From positions 248,001-312,000 of the forward strand of contig CAWIMX010000001.1 in the NCBI GenBank assembly GCA_963837345.1: 64,000 nucleotides of DNA, given 5' to 3'. Position numbers and translations under genes: made by a program. This document shows positions 32,267 through 41,035 of this stretch, in pieces; positions within the stretch are counted from its first letter, which is position 1; each line of letters opens with the position of its first letter. The notes beneath the pieces are model-generated. The model made no database searches. It saw only the letters and a list, made by a program, of their open reading frames with translations, and had not been told where the DNA came from. Source of the stretch: CAWIMX01 sp963837345. Lineage in GTDB: Bacteria; Acidobacteriota; Vicinamibacteria; Vicinamibacterales; CAVVIG01.

Positions 32267-33649
32267 CTAGCGCGTCACACGGGCCAGCCAGCCCTGGACC
32301 TCCGCCAGACGCGCCGATACGGCCGCCGGCGCGGTCGATTGCGGCGTCCGTTTGGCCGCCACCGACGCCTGGGACGTGATGCGGGCGACGATATCGTCGC
32401 CGAAATCTCCGCTCGCCTCTCGCCATTCGGCCACCGACAGCGACTCGAGCGACCGGGCCTCCCGCACCAGACGACGCACCAGGGCGCCGACGATTTCGTG
32501 CGCGCGGCGGAACGGGACGCCCCGACCGACCAGGTAGTCGGCCGCATCGGTCGCCAGCAGGAATCCTCCCGACGCCGCGGCAGCGCGCTCGCCGTTCAAC
32601 GTGACGCCGGCGACGACCGCTCGCACGACGGCGAGCGATCCGGCCAGCGTGTCTTCCGTGTCGAAAACCGCCTGCTTGTCCTCCTGCAGATCCTTGTTGT
32701 ACCCGCTAGGCAGGCCCTTGACGGCCGTGAGCAGCGCGACCAGGTGCCCGATCGCGCGGCCGGCTTTCCCGCGAACGAGCTCGAGGGGATCCGGGTTCTT
32801 CTTCTGGGGCATCATGCTGCTGCCGGTGCTGAGGGCGTCGGAGAATTCGAAAAACCGATGCTCGTCGCCGCAGAAGATGATGAGATCCTCCGCCAGGCGG
32901 CTCAAGTGCACCATCGTCAACGCCGCCGCAAACAGAAACGACGCGGCGAAATCGCGGTCCGACGACGCGTCGAGGCTGTTGGACACCACGCGCGAAAATC
33001 CGAGGTCGCGCGCGAGCGCATCCACGTCGACGGCGTAGCTCGTGCCCGCGACGGCGCCCGACCCGAGCGGCAGTGCATCGGCTGCGTCGCGCGCCTCCGC
33101 CAGCCGACCGTGGTCACGCCTGAGCGCCGCCGCATGCGCGAGAAAGAAGTGCGCCACCAGCACGGGCTGGGCCGGGCGCAGGTGAGTGTAGGCGGGCATG
33201 ATCGCGTCACCGACGGCCGTCGCCTGTTCCGCCAGGGCGGCCACCACGGAGGCCAGCGCCGCCTGGAGCACGGGAATCCTCCTGCGCAGGTACAGCCGCA
33301 GATCGAGCGACACCTGCTCGTTTCGAGACCGCCCCGTGTGCAGGCGGCGACCGGCGTCCCCCAGGCGCTCCACGAGCTGGCGCTCGACGAAGCTGTGGAC
33401 GTCCTCGTCGGGGCCGTCGACGCTCGCCGGGTTGGCCCGCCCGCGAGCGAGCAGATCCGAGAGCGCTTCCTCGATACGCGCGCCTTCGTCGCGCCCCAGC
33501 ACGCCCGCGTTCGCCAGGGCCCGCGCCCAGGCCAGGCTGCCGGTCACATCGTCTTCGAACAGACGGCGATCGAACGCGAACGAGGCGCCGAACTCGAACG
33601 CCGTCTTGTCGGGTGTGCCGTCGAAGCGGCCGGACCAGAGGGTGGACAT
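32267..33649 (-). CDS. argH: Argininosuccinate lyase
   Basis: Last step of arginine synthesis: cleaves argininosuccinate to arginine and fumarate. The 460-residue protein starts with LWSGRFDGTPD and has DVHSFVERQL, HTGRSRNEQV and the fumarase-superfamily signature STGSSMMPQKKNPDPLEL with the catalytic serine in the GSSMMPQKKNP loop. It is full length and appears functional. It follows argG on the leftward arginine transcript with a 36-base gap. Confidence 0.95.
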   Translation of the reverse strand: MSTLWSGRFDGTPDKTAFEFGASFAFDRRLFEDDVTGSLAWARALANAGVLGRDEGARIEEALSDLLARGRANPASVDGPDEDVHSFVERQLVERLGDAGRRLHTGRSRNEQVSLDLRLYLRRRIPVLQAALASVVAALAEQATAVGDAIMPAYTHLRPAQPVLVAHFFLAHAAALRRDHGRLAEARDAADALPLGSGAVAGTSYAVDVDALARDLGFSRVVSNSLDASSDRDFAASFLFAAALTMVHLSRLAEDLIIFCGDEHRFFEFSDALSTGSSMMPQKKNPDPLELVRGKAGRAIGHLVALLTAVKGLPSGYNKDLQEDKQAVFDTEDTLAGSLAVVRAVVAGVTLNGERAAAASGGFLLATDAADYLVGRGVPFRRAHEIVGALVRRLVREARSLESLSVAEWREASGDFGDDIVARITSQASVAAKRTPQSTAPAAVSARLAEVQGWLARVTR

Positions 33650-33652
33650 CAG

Positions 33653-33694
33653 GTAGTCGTCAGTGAGTGAGTCGCCGGTTGTCAGTCAGTCGAC
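33653..33694. repeat. Degenerate AGTCG/GTCAGT repeat tract
   Basis: AGTCGTCAGTGAGTGAGTCGCC and GTCAGTCAGTCGAC line the argG-argH junction, echoing the tract at 14532-14573. It includes the last codons of argG. Confidence 0.5.
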
Positions 33695-34705
33695 GGCGAC
33701 CAGTTGGCAGTTGCCGTGATGCAGGCGAAGACGCGCCAGGCCGGTCAGGCGGTCCTGGACGGCGCCTTCGAACCGATCGATGTCGTCGCGTGTCTCGGTG
33801 AACCACAGGCCGTCGCGAATCAGGCGAGCGTAGGCAGCGCTCATTTCTCGGCATCGCGCGTCGAGGTCGCCGGGGGCCAGGCGCGCGCGCAGGGCGTCGT
33901 GCGCGGCGTGGAGCACCACCGCCGCCGGCGCCTCGCGCACCTCGCGGGCGTTCAGCTCGATTCGGCCCACGCCGTTGCCGCCGGCAATCGCGTCCAGGGC
34001 GGCAATGAGATCGACGAGCGGCATGGCCACCCCGTTGAGCGCCACCGGCGTGCCCCGGTCGAACGCCAGCTCGACGACCGCCGGCTCTCCGAAGCGGCCT
34101 TCCGGCCCTTTCGTCCGCGTGAACACGCTGGGAGGCGGCGGCCAGCGGCCCTCGGCCGCCGGTCCGGGGACGATTGAGCGTCCCCACAGATTCGCGTCGG
34201 TGCGGTACGGCTCGTCGTTCGGGCGAACCATCACGCCGTGCGCCCGGGCGTACCGCCGGGTGTCGTCCCGGCTCATCGACCACTGCCGCGCCGCCGCAAT
34301 GACCTCGAGCGACGGATTCAACGCGCGGGCGGCCGCGCCCAGGTCGTCAGGCTCGCCGGCACCACAGGCGATCGCCGTCGCTCCCTCGATCCCGGCAATC
34401 TCGACGAGCTTCCGGGCGATCAGGGGACGGCCGAGCGCGACGACCATCGGGCAGCGTCCTTCGTCGAGCGCGTCGGCCCGGAGCGCCGGCAGCACATAGT
34501 CGTGCGCGAACTCCTCCCGCACGTCGAGCACGTGAGCCCGCGCGGCGCCGCCTTCGAGGGCGCCGTCCCGCACGCCTTCGAGCTCGCCGCCCTGCCCGAG
34601 GTCGAGCGTCACGGCCACGACTTCGGCGTCGAACGTCTCGGCCAGCCACGGCACGGCGGCGGCCGCCTCGAGCCCCCCCGAATAGCCGACGACGACGCGC
34701 CTCAC
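33686..34705 (-). CDS. argG: Argininosuccinate synthase, divergent
   Basis: By position (argR-argG-argH) and overall similarity this is the enzyme that joins citrulline and aspartate. It is 339 residues, about 60 shorter than usual. The ATP loop reads GYSGGLEAAAA instead of the family's SGGLDTS, and the substrate loop, normally GxTxKGND with RF after it, reads GAGEPDDLGAAA. The rest aligns well: TLDLGQG, LGRPLIARKLVEIA, ALNPSLEVIAAARQW, and the C-terminal RLTGLARLRLHHGNCQLVAV. The GTG start overlaps argR (GTGA). Activity must differ in detail from the standard enzyme, or the gene has another role. Confidence 0.78.
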   Translation of the reverse strand: MRRVVVGYSGGLEAAAAVPWLAETFDAEVVAVTLDLGQGGELEGVRDGALEGGAARAHVLDVREEFAHDYVLPALRADALDEGRCPMVVALGRPLIARKLVEIAGIEGATAIACGAGEPDDLGAAARALNPSLEVIAAARQWSMSRDDTRRYARAHGVMVRPNDEPYRTDANLWGRSIVPGPAAEGRWPPPPSVFTRTKGPEGRFGEPAVVELAFDRGTPVALNGVAMPLVDLIAALDAIAGGNGVGRIELNAREVREAPAAVVLHAAHDALRARLAPGDLDARCREMSAAYARLIRDGLWFTETRDDIDRFEGAVQDRLTGLARLRLHHGNCQLVAVD

Positions 34706-35160
34706 CGGCGCCCCTCGAGGAAGCGGATGAGCCGCCCGGTGAGCACCTTCGCCCGCCGGCTGTCGCGCGCGACGATCAGAATGGTGTCGTCGCCGCCAAT
34801 CGTGCCGACGGCTTCGGGAAGGCGCGCGCGGTCGACGGCCAGCGCGAGCGGCTGCGCCTGCCCGGCGTCGGTCCGGAGGACGACGAGCTGCTGCACGCGG
34901 TCGACGCGGCGGAGAAACTCGCCGGCCAGCCGCTCGAGCGCGGCCTGCGCCGACGCGGGACTGGCGGATTCGGCGCCCGACCGCTGGTACGCGCCGTCGC
35001 CCGCCCGCTTCACGAGGCCGAGCACCTTGATGTCGCGCGAAATGGTCGCCTGGGTGGCGCGGAAGCCCATCTGGCGCAGACGACGCCGCAGCTGCTCCTG
35101 GCTGTGGAGCGCTTCGCGATCGATGAGATCCAGGAGCGCGGCCTGGCGGCGGGCCTTCAT
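34702..35160 (-). CDS. argR: Arginine repressor
   Basis: A 152-residue ArgR/AhrC. The N-terminal winged helix has ALLDLIDREALHSQEQLRRRL and GFRATQATISRDIKVLGLVK. The C-terminal oligomerisation/arginine-binding domain has LVVLRTDAGQAQPLALAVDRA and the GGDDTILIVARD motif with the two aspartates that bind arginine. It is divergent from argC, over a shared operator region. It should repress both arginine arms when arginine is abundant. Confidence 0.95.
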   Translation of the reverse strand: MKARRQAALLDLIDREALHSQEQLRRRLRQMGFRATQATISRDIKVLGLVKRAGDGAYQRSGAESASPASAQAALERLAGEFLRRVDRVQQLVVLRTDAGQAQPLALAVDRARLPEAVGTIGGDDTILIVARDSRRAKVLTGRLIRFLEGRR

Positions 35161-35217
35161 GGACGGTGAAAACAGAATACACGATTCGGACGGAGTTATG
35201 TATACTTATACCTTTCG
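35161..35217. promoter_or_regulatory. Divergent argR/argC promoter with candidate ARG operators
   Basis: This 57-base AT-rich gap has two imperfect palindromes: GAAT-ACACG-ATTC (35175-35187) and GTATA-CT-TATAC (35200-35211). The latter covers a -10-like TATACT (35201-35206) for argC, only 12 bases before its ATG, so argC mRNA would be nearly leaderless. The boxes resemble ARG boxes in arm composition but not exactly in spacing. Repression of both genes by ArgR is inferred. Confidence 0.5.
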
Positions 35218-36270
35218 ATGCATACAGTGACACGCCCCGACCAGCGTCGCTCCGGCACCTCGACCGCGCCTGCGGTGCGCGTCGCCGTTGCCGGCGCCAC
35301 CGGCTACACCGGGCAGGAGCTCCTGCGCATTCTGGCCCGCCATCCGGGCGTCACCATCACCCACGCGACGTCCTCGGGCACCACCGCCGTCCGGCGCCTG
35401 CCGGCGCTCACGCGCGTCTGGGACGGCACGATTGCCCCGCTCGCCCCCGAGTCGCTCGGCGCCGAGGCCGACGTCGTGTTTCTCGCGCTGCCCGACAGCG
35501 CGGCGGCCGCGCTCGCGCCTCGGCTCCTCGAGGCCGGCGTGCGCGTGATTGATTTGTCGGGGGCGTTCCGCCTGCACGGCACCGAAGCGCGCGCGCGCTG
35601 GTACCCGGAAACCCGCACCATGCCCGACGGCGTCGCCTACGGCCTCACCGAGCGCGAGCGCGCGAGCATCGCGCCCGCGCGGCTCGTCGCCAATCCGGGC
35701 TGCTACCCCACGGCGACCCTGCTGGCGCTGGCGCCGCTCGTCGAGGCGGGCCTGCTCGCGGCGGGCTCCGACATCGTCGTCGACGCCAAGTCGGGCGTGT
35801 CGGGCGCCGGAAAGACGCCCTCCGAGCGCACGCACTTCTCGGAGGTGCACGGCAGCCTGGGCGCCTACGGCGTGTTCAACCACCGGCACGGTGCGGAAAT
35901 CGAGCAGGGCGTGGCGGACGCGGGCGACGGGCATGCGGTGAACTTCGTGCCGCACCTCGTGCCGCTCGACCGCGGCATCCTGGCCACGATCTACGTCCGC
36001 GTCGCGCCGGGCACCACCGAGCAGGCCGTCGGCGACGTGCTGGAGCGGGCCTACGGCACGGCGCGGTTCGTGCGGCTCGTCGACGCACAGTTGCCCGAGA
36101 TCAAGCACGTGGCCCATACGAACTTCTGCGACATCGGCTGGCGGGTCGACGCGTCCGGGCGCGGCGTGCTCGTGTCGGTGATCGACAACCTCCTCAAGGG
36201 CGCGTCCGGCCAGGCCGTCCAGAACATGAACGTCATGCTCGGGTTCGACGAATGGACCGGGCTGCTGTGA
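35218..36270 (+). CDS. argC: N-acetyl-gamma-glutamyl-phosphate reductase
   Basis: NADPH-dependent third step of arginine synthesis, 350 residues. It has the nucleotide motif VAVAGATGYTGQELLRIL, and catalytic Cys162 in VANPGCYPTATLLAL. KSGVSGAGKTPSERTHFSEV and VPHLVPLDRGILATIY are typical. The first 20 residues before VRVAVAG are not conserved; a GTG at 35275 is an alternative start. It opens the rightward arginine operon and overlaps argB by 19 bases. Confidence 0.95.
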   Translation: MHTVTRPDQRRSGTSTAPAVRVAVAGATGYTGQELLRILARHPGVTITHATSSGTTAVRRLPALTRVWDGTIAPLAPESLGAEADVVFLALPDSAAAALAPRLLEAGVRVIDLSGAFRLHGTEARARWYPETRTMPDGVAYGLTERERASIAPARLVANPGCYPTATLLALAPLVEAGLLAAGSDIVVDAKSGVSGAGKTPSERTHFSEVHGSLGAYGVFNHRHGAEIEQGVADAGDGHAVNFVPHLVPLDRGILATIYVRVAPGTTEQAVGDVLERAYGTARFVRLVDAQLPEIKHVAHTNFCDIGWRVDASGRGVLVSVIDNLLKGASGQAVQNMNVMLGFDEWTGLL

Positions 36271-37103
36271 CGACTGGCGTGCGAGTCCTGAAATTCGGCG
36301 GCGAGCTGCTCGACAGCCCGGGCATGATGGCGCGGGCCGCCGCCGCCGTCCGCTCCCTGGCGGCCCGGAGCCCGCTCGTCGTCGTGCACGGCGGCGGAAC
36401 GGCGATTGATGCGGCCCTTGCGGTGGCGGGCGTCGCCAAGCGGCAGGTGGAGGGCTTGCGGGTCACCGACGAAGCCACGCTCGAGATCGTCGTCTCGGTG
36501 CTGGCGGGCAACATCAATACCCGGTTCGTGGCCGCGCTCGGCGCGGCCGGCGTCCCGGCCGTTGGCCTGACGGGCGCAGACGGCGGCTGCGGTCTGTCGG
36601 AGCCGGCGCCGCCGCACCGGACGATCGACGGGCGGCTGGTCGATCTCGGCGCCGTGGGCGCCCCGCGCGAGGACGCCGACGTGAGCGTGCTCCACACGCT
36701 CACGTCCGCCGGGTTCGTGCCGGTGGTCGCCTGCATCGGCACCACGGCCGACGGCCGCCTGCTGAACGTGAACGCGGACACCCTGGCGGGACACCTGGCC
36801 GCCCGGCTGAACGCCGATCGGCTGCTGATTGCGGGGACGACGCCCGGGGTGCTCGACGCCGCGGGCACGACGCTGCCGCTCATCGACGCCGCCGAGATCG
36901 CACGACTCGTGGGAACCGGCACGGCCACCGCCGGGATGGTGGCGAAGCTGCGCGCGTGTGAGCGGGCGCTGGCAGCCGGAGTCCGCGACGTCGTGATCGT
37001 GGACGGCCGCGATCCCGCCACGCTCGCCTCCGCCGGTACCGACGCTGAGCCGGCGGCGGCCACGCGGCTCGTTCGGAACGCCAGGGTGGAGCTCGGGCGC
37101 TAG
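36252..37103 (+). CDS. argB: Acetylglutamate kinase
   Basis: Phosphorylates N-acetylglutamate, 283 residues, amino-acid kinase fold: VLKFGGELLDSP, VVVHGGGTAIDAAL, GLTGADGG and the GTTPGVLDAAG segment and GGMVAKL-type TAGMVAKLRACERAL near the C-terminus. No N-terminal arginine-sensing helix is evident, so feedback regulation by arginine is not certain. It overlaps argC. Confidence 0.92.
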   Translation: MDRAAVTTGVRVLKFGGELLDSPGMMARAAAAVRSLAARSPLVVVHGGGTAIDAALAVAGVAKRQVEGLRVTDEATLEIVVSVLAGNINTRFVAALGAAGVPAVGLTGADGGCGLSEPAPPHRTIDGRLVDLGAVGAPREDADVSVLHTLTSAGFVPVVACIGTTADGRLLNVNADTLAGHLAARLNADRLLIAGTTPGVLDAAGTTLPLIDAAEIARLVGTGTATAGMVAKLRACERALAAGVRDVVIVDGRDPATLASAGTDAEPAAATRLVRNARVELGR

Positions 37104-37119
37104 CCCGGAAGGCACAACG

Positions 37120-38325
37120 ATGACGACCATGACAGCCGACGACATTCAGGCGCGCGAATCCCGCTTCATCCTCCAGACGTACAAGCGCCTGCCGGTGACG
37201 TTCGTGCGGGGCCAGGGCGTCCGTCTGTTCGACACCGAGGGGCGCGAGTATTTCGATCTTCTCTCGGGCATCGGCGTCGCATCGCTCGGACACGCGCACG
37301 AGGGCCTGGCCGCCGCCATCGCCGATCAGGCGCGCACGCTGCTGCACACGTCCAACCTTTTCTACCATCCGCTGCAGGGCCAGGCCGGCGAACGGCTGGC
37401 GGGCCTCTCGGGTCTGCCGCGCACGTTCTTCTGTAACAGCGGCACCGAAGCCGTCGAGGCGTGCCTCAAGTTCGCTCGGCGCTACTGGCACACGAAGGGC
37501 GAGGCCCGCCCGGAGATCATCGCCCTCGAGGAATCGTTTCACGGCCGTACGTTCGGCGCCTTGTCGGTCACCTCCGACGAGCACTACCGCCTGCCCTTCG
37601 AACCGCTCCTGGCCGGCGTCCGATGGATGCCCGTGAACGACGTGGCGGCGCTCCGTGCCGCCGTGTCGCGCCGCACGGCCGCCATCATCGTGGAACCCGT
37701 GCAGGGCGAGGGCGGCGTGCGGCCCCTCACCCCCGCGTTCGCCGACGCGGTGAACCAGGCGTCGCGGGCCACCGGCGCGATCGTGATCGCCGATGAAGTG
37801 CAGAGCGGGCTCGGACGCACGGGACGGGCCTTCTACTTCCAGACGCTGGGGCTCGCTCCGCATCTCGTCTCGGTCGGCAAGGCGCTCGGCGGCGGTGTGC
37901 CGGTCGGCGCCGCGCTGGTCTCCGACGAGGTGGCGTCGACGATCGCCTTCGGCGATCACGGCAGCACGTATGGGGGCAATCTCCTGGCGTGCCGCGCCGC
38001 GATTTGCTTCCTCGACGCGCTCGCTGGCGGGCTGATGGATCACGTCGGGCGCGTCGGGTCGAGCGTCGAGCGGCGGCTGCGCGCCATGGCGAGCGCGCAT
38101 CCGCTCGTCAAGGAGGTGCGCGGCGCGGGATTGATGTGGGGGCTCGAGCTCACGCGCGACGCCGCGCCGGTCGTGTCGGCGGCCCTCGCGCGCGGTGTGG
38201 TCGTGAATCGCACCGCGGAAACCGTCATCCGGCTCCTGCCGCCCCTCGTGATCACCGAGACCGAGGCAGACGAAGCGCTGGGACGGCTGGACCAGGCGCT
38301 CGGCGTCGTCGAGGCGGAGGCCTGA
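37120..38325 (+). CDS. argD: Acetylornithine aminotransferase
   Basis: Class III PLP aminotransferase, 401 residues: FDLLSGIGVASLGHAHEGLA, the phosphate-binding FCNSGTEAVEACLKFAR, VEPVQGEGGV, ADEVQSGLGRTG and the PLP lysine in SVGKALGGGVPVGA. It is a member of the ornithine/acetylornithine group and its place between argB and argJ fixes the role. Confidence 0.95.
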   Translation: MTTMTADDIQARESRFILQTYKRLPVTFVRGQGVRLFDTEGREYFDLLSGIGVASLGHAHEGLAAAIADQARTLLHTSNLFYHPLQGQAGERLAGLSGLPRTFFCNSGTEAVEACLKFARRYWHTKGEARPEIIALEESFHGRTFGALSVTSDEHYRLPFEPLLAGVRWMPVNDVAALRAAVSRRTAAIIVEPVQGEGGVRPLTPAFADAVNQASRATGAIVIADEVQSGLGRTGRAFYFQTLGLAPHLVSVGKALGGGVPVGAALVSDEVASTIAFGDHGSTYGGNLLACRAAICFLDALAGGLMDHVGRVGSSVERRLRAMASAHPLVKEVRGAGLMWGLELTRDAAPVVSAALARGVVVNRTAETVIRLLPPLVITETEADEALGRLDQALGVVEAEA

Positions 38326-38326
38326 C

Positions 38327-38854
38327 GTGGCGCCCGCCCGCCTGACATTGAGGGCCGCCGCGCCCGGCCAGGCCGCGCGCCTGCACGCGGTCATCGCCGC
38401 CCACGTGGCCGAGGGCCACCTGCTGCCCCGATTGCGGGAGGAAGTCGTGCGCCACATCGATCGATTCGTCGTGGCCATGCGCGGTCGGCGGCTTGCGGGA
38501 TTCGCAGAGCTGGCGCCGCTCAGCGCGGGCGTCGCGGAGATTCGCTCGCTCGTGGTGCTCCCTGGCGAACGGGGGGCCGGCGTCGGCCAGGCCCTGGTCG
38601 GCGACCTGTGCCGCCGGGCGCGCGCGGGCGGCTTCGACAAGCTGTGCGCCTTCACACACGCCCCCGCCTACTTCGCGCCAATGGGCTTCTCCATCGTGCC
38701 GCACCTGTGGCTGCCCGAGAAGGTCTTTGGCGACTGCGTCCGCTGCGCGTGGTTTCGGCGCTGCGGCCAGACGGCGATGGCCATCATCTTCGATGAGGCT
38801 CGCGAGCGAACGCCGGAGCTCGGCGAGCCCGTGGCCGCGGTCCCTCACGCCTGA
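38327..38854 (+). CDS. argA: N-acetylglutamate synthase, stand-alone GNAT type
   Basis: A 175-residue acetyltransferase. The acetyl-CoA motif is SLVVLPGERGAGVGQALVGDLCRRAR, followed by KLCAFTHAPAYFAPMGFSIVP and a conserved Cys-rich DCVRCAWFRRCGQTAM, all like the short ArgA of actinobacteria and other non-enterobacteria. It lacks the kinase-like domain of classical ArgA. It starts with GTG one base after argD and its TGA shares its A with the argJ start. It would prime the acetylated cycle. Confidence 0.85.
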   Translation: MAPARLTLRAAAPGQAARLHAVIAAHVAEGHLLPRLREEVVRHIDRFVVAMRGRRLAGFAELAPLSAGVAEIRSLVVLPGERGAGVGQALVGDLCRRARAGGFDKLCAFTHAPAYFAPMGFSIVPHLWLPEKVFGDCVRCAWFRRCGQTAMAIIFDEARERTPELGEPVAAVPHA

Positions 38855-40062
38855 TGGGCGGCGCAGTCGCCACCGAGCGGAGCGGCGTGACCGTGCCGGA
38901 GGGTTTCCGGGCGGCGGGAACCGCCGCCGGGATCAAGGCCAGCGGACTCGACCTCGCGCTCGTCGTCTCGGATCGGCCTGCCGCCGCGGCCGCCGTGTTC
39001 ACGACCAACAAGGCGCAGGCCGCGCCCGTCGTGGTGTCGCGCGAGCACCTGACGCGCACGCAAGGGCACGCCAGGGCCGTCGTCGTCAACAGCGGATGCG
39101 CCAACGCCTGCACCGGAGACGACGGACTGCGCGCCGCGCGTGAGATGACGGCATCGACTGCCGCCCTGCTCGGGTGCCCGGACGACCAGGTGCTCGTCGC
39201 CTCGACCGGGGTCATCGGCGTCATGCTGCCCGTCGCCAAGATCCGCGCCCGGCTGCCCGACGCCGTCGCCGCCCTGGGCGTCGATCAGGGTGGCGCGGCG
39301 GCGCGGGCAATCATGACGACCGATCCGTTTCCCAAGGAGGCCGCCGCGACGCTGGTGATCGACGGGCGCGAAGTCCGGGTAGGCGGAATGGCCAAGGGCT
39401 CGGGGATGATCGAGCCGATGCTGGCCACGATGCTGTCCTTCATCACGACCGACGCCGCAGTGCCACGGCCGCTGCTCGAGCGCGCGCTCGCCGACGCAGT
39501 GGACGAGACGTTCAACGCCATCACCGTCGACGGGGAATGCTCGACCAACGACTGCGTGATGCTGCTGGCCAATGGCGCGAGCGGCGCGACGGTGTCCGAC
39601 GCCGGCTACGAGGCCTTCGCGGGGGGGCTCCGCCACGTGTGCCGGGAGCTCGCCCTGGGGATCGTCCGCGGCGGGGAGGGTGCGACCAAGCTCGTCACCG
39701 TCGTCGTGACGGGCGCGGCCTCGCCAGCCGACGCGCGGCGAGCCGCCAAGGCCATCGCCAACTCCTTGCTGGTGAAGACCGCCATTCACGGCGGCGATCC
39801 CAACTGGGGCCGGCTCGTCGCCGTGGCCGGACGCGCGGGCGTGGCGTTCGATCTCGGCCGCGCGAAAGTCACAATCGGGCCGACGGTGCTGTTCGCGCAC
39901 GGCCGGCCGTTCGACGACGCCGCCCCAGAGGCCGCGGCGTATCTGGAGCGTGGCGACGTAACGGTGGGCGTGGACCTGGGCGCCGGACGCGCGGCGTCGA
40001 CCGTGTGGACCTGCGACCTCAGCGCCGAGTACGTGCGGATCAACGCGGACTACCGGACCTAG
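38854..40062 (+). CDS. argJ: Glutamate N-acetyltransferase / bifunctional ArgJ
   Basis: A 402-residue Ntn-type enzyme that transfers acetyl from acetylornithine to glutamate. It self-cleaves before Thr192 (MIEPMLATMLSFITTD). Other motifs are VVNSGCANACTGDDG, VASTGVIGVMLPV, GGDPNWGRLVAVAGRAG, and the C-terminal AEYVRINADYRT. Whether it is mono- or bifunctional cannot be read here. It follows a dedicated synthase gene, so the acetyl cycle has both priming and recycling activities. Confidence 0.95.
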   Translation: MGGAVATERSGVTVPEGFRAAGTAAGIKASGLDLALVVSDRPAAAAAVFTTNKAQAAPVVVSREHLTRTQGHARAVVVNSGCANACTGDDGLRAAREMTASTAALLGCPDDQVLVASTGVIGVMLPVAKIRARLPDAVAALGVDQGGAAARAIMTTDPFPKEAAATLVIDGREVRVGGMAKGSGMIEPMLATMLSFITTDAAVPRPLLERALADAVDETFNAITVDGECSTNDCVMLLANGASGATVSDAGYEAFAGGLRHVCRELALGIVRGGEGATKLVTVVVTGAASPADARRAAKAIANSLLVKTAIHGGDPNWGRLVAVAGRAGVAFDLGRAKVTIGPTVLFAHGRPFDDAAPEAAAYLERGDVTVGVDLGAGRAASTVWTCDLSAEYVRINADYRT

Positions 40063-40064
40063 CC

Positions 40065-41033
40065 ATGAGCCATACCGCGAGCGTCGACCGCCGGAAGGAC
40101 TTCCTCTCGATTCTCGATCTCGACGGCGCCGAGCTGACGCGCTGCCTGGATCTGGCGGCCCGCCTCAAGGCGGATCGAACGCTCGGGCTCCAGGCCCCGA
40201 CGGCGAACGCGCTCGCCGGCCGCCACGTGGCCATGCTGTTCGACAAGCCGTCGCTCCGGACCCGCATCACGTTCGAGATCGCCGTGCGCGAGCTGGGCGG
40301 CGACATCGTCGTCCTGCAGCCCGACGTCGCTCTCGGGCGGCGCGAAGCGGTGGCCGACGTCGCGCGGAATCTCGAACGCTGGGTCGACGCCGTCGTCATC
40401 CGCACGTTTTCGCAGCTGCTCCTGGAGGAATTCGCCGCGTCGGCGGCACGGCTGCACGTCATCAACGCTCTGACCGACGACGAGCATCCGTGCCAGGCGA
40501 TCGCCGATTGCCTGACGCTCCACGAACGGTGGGGAACGCTCAAGGGACGCACCCTCGCATTCGTGGGCGACGGGAACAACGTCGCCGCTTCGCTCGCCCA
40601 CGCGCTGTCGATGCTGGGCGTGCACCTGCACGTGGCGAGCCCCGAAGGCTATCAGCTGCCGCACGCCGTCGTTCAGCAGGCGACCGGCGTGGCGCAGCAC
40701 GGCGCGCGGCTGCGGCTGTTCAGCGACCCGGCCGATGCCGTCTCGGGGGCCGACGCCGTCTACACGGACACGTGGACCTCGATGGGCCGGGAGTCGGAGG
40801 CCGAGAGCCGCCGCGCGGCGTTCGCCGCGTTTCAGGTGAACGAAGGGCTGATGTCGCTCGCCAAGCCAGGCGCCCTCTTCATGCACTGTCTGCCGGCGCA
40901 TCGCGGCGAAGAAGTGTCGGCCGACGTGTTCGACTCGGAGGCCTCGGTGGTCTTCGACCAGGCCGAGAACCGGCTTCACTGCCAGAAGGCACTGCTCCTG
41001 ATGCTGCTCGCACCCGAGTCGGCGAGTCTCTAG
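40065..41033 (+). CDS. argF: Ornithine carbamoyltransferase
   Basis: A 322-residue transcarbamoylase. The carbamoyl-phosphate motif reads FDKPSLRTRITFE, with Leu in place of the usual Thr of STRTR, as in some OTCases and in acetyl/succinylornithine enzymes. The ornithine-side motifs DTWTSMG and FMHCLPAHRGEEVSADV favour plain ornithine. The ATG at 40065 follows argJ after two bases. It is the last gene of the rightward arginine operon and meets pxpA tail to tail. Confidence 0.92.
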   Translation: MSHTASVDRRKDFLSILDLDGAELTRCLDLAARLKADRTLGLQAPTANALAGRHVAMLFDKPSLRTRITFEIAVRELGGDIVVLQPDVALGRREAVADVARNLERWVDAVVIRTFSQLLLEEFAASAARLHVINALTDDEHPCQAIADCLTLHERWGTLKGRTLAFVGDGNNVAASLAHALSMLGVHLHVASPEGYQLPHAVVQQATGVAQHGARLRLFSDPADAVSGADAVYTDTWTSMGRESEAESRRAAFAAFQVNEGLMSLAKPGALFMHCLPAHRGEEVSADVFDSEASVVFDQAENRLHCQKALLLMLLAPESASL

Positions 41034-41035
41034 CG

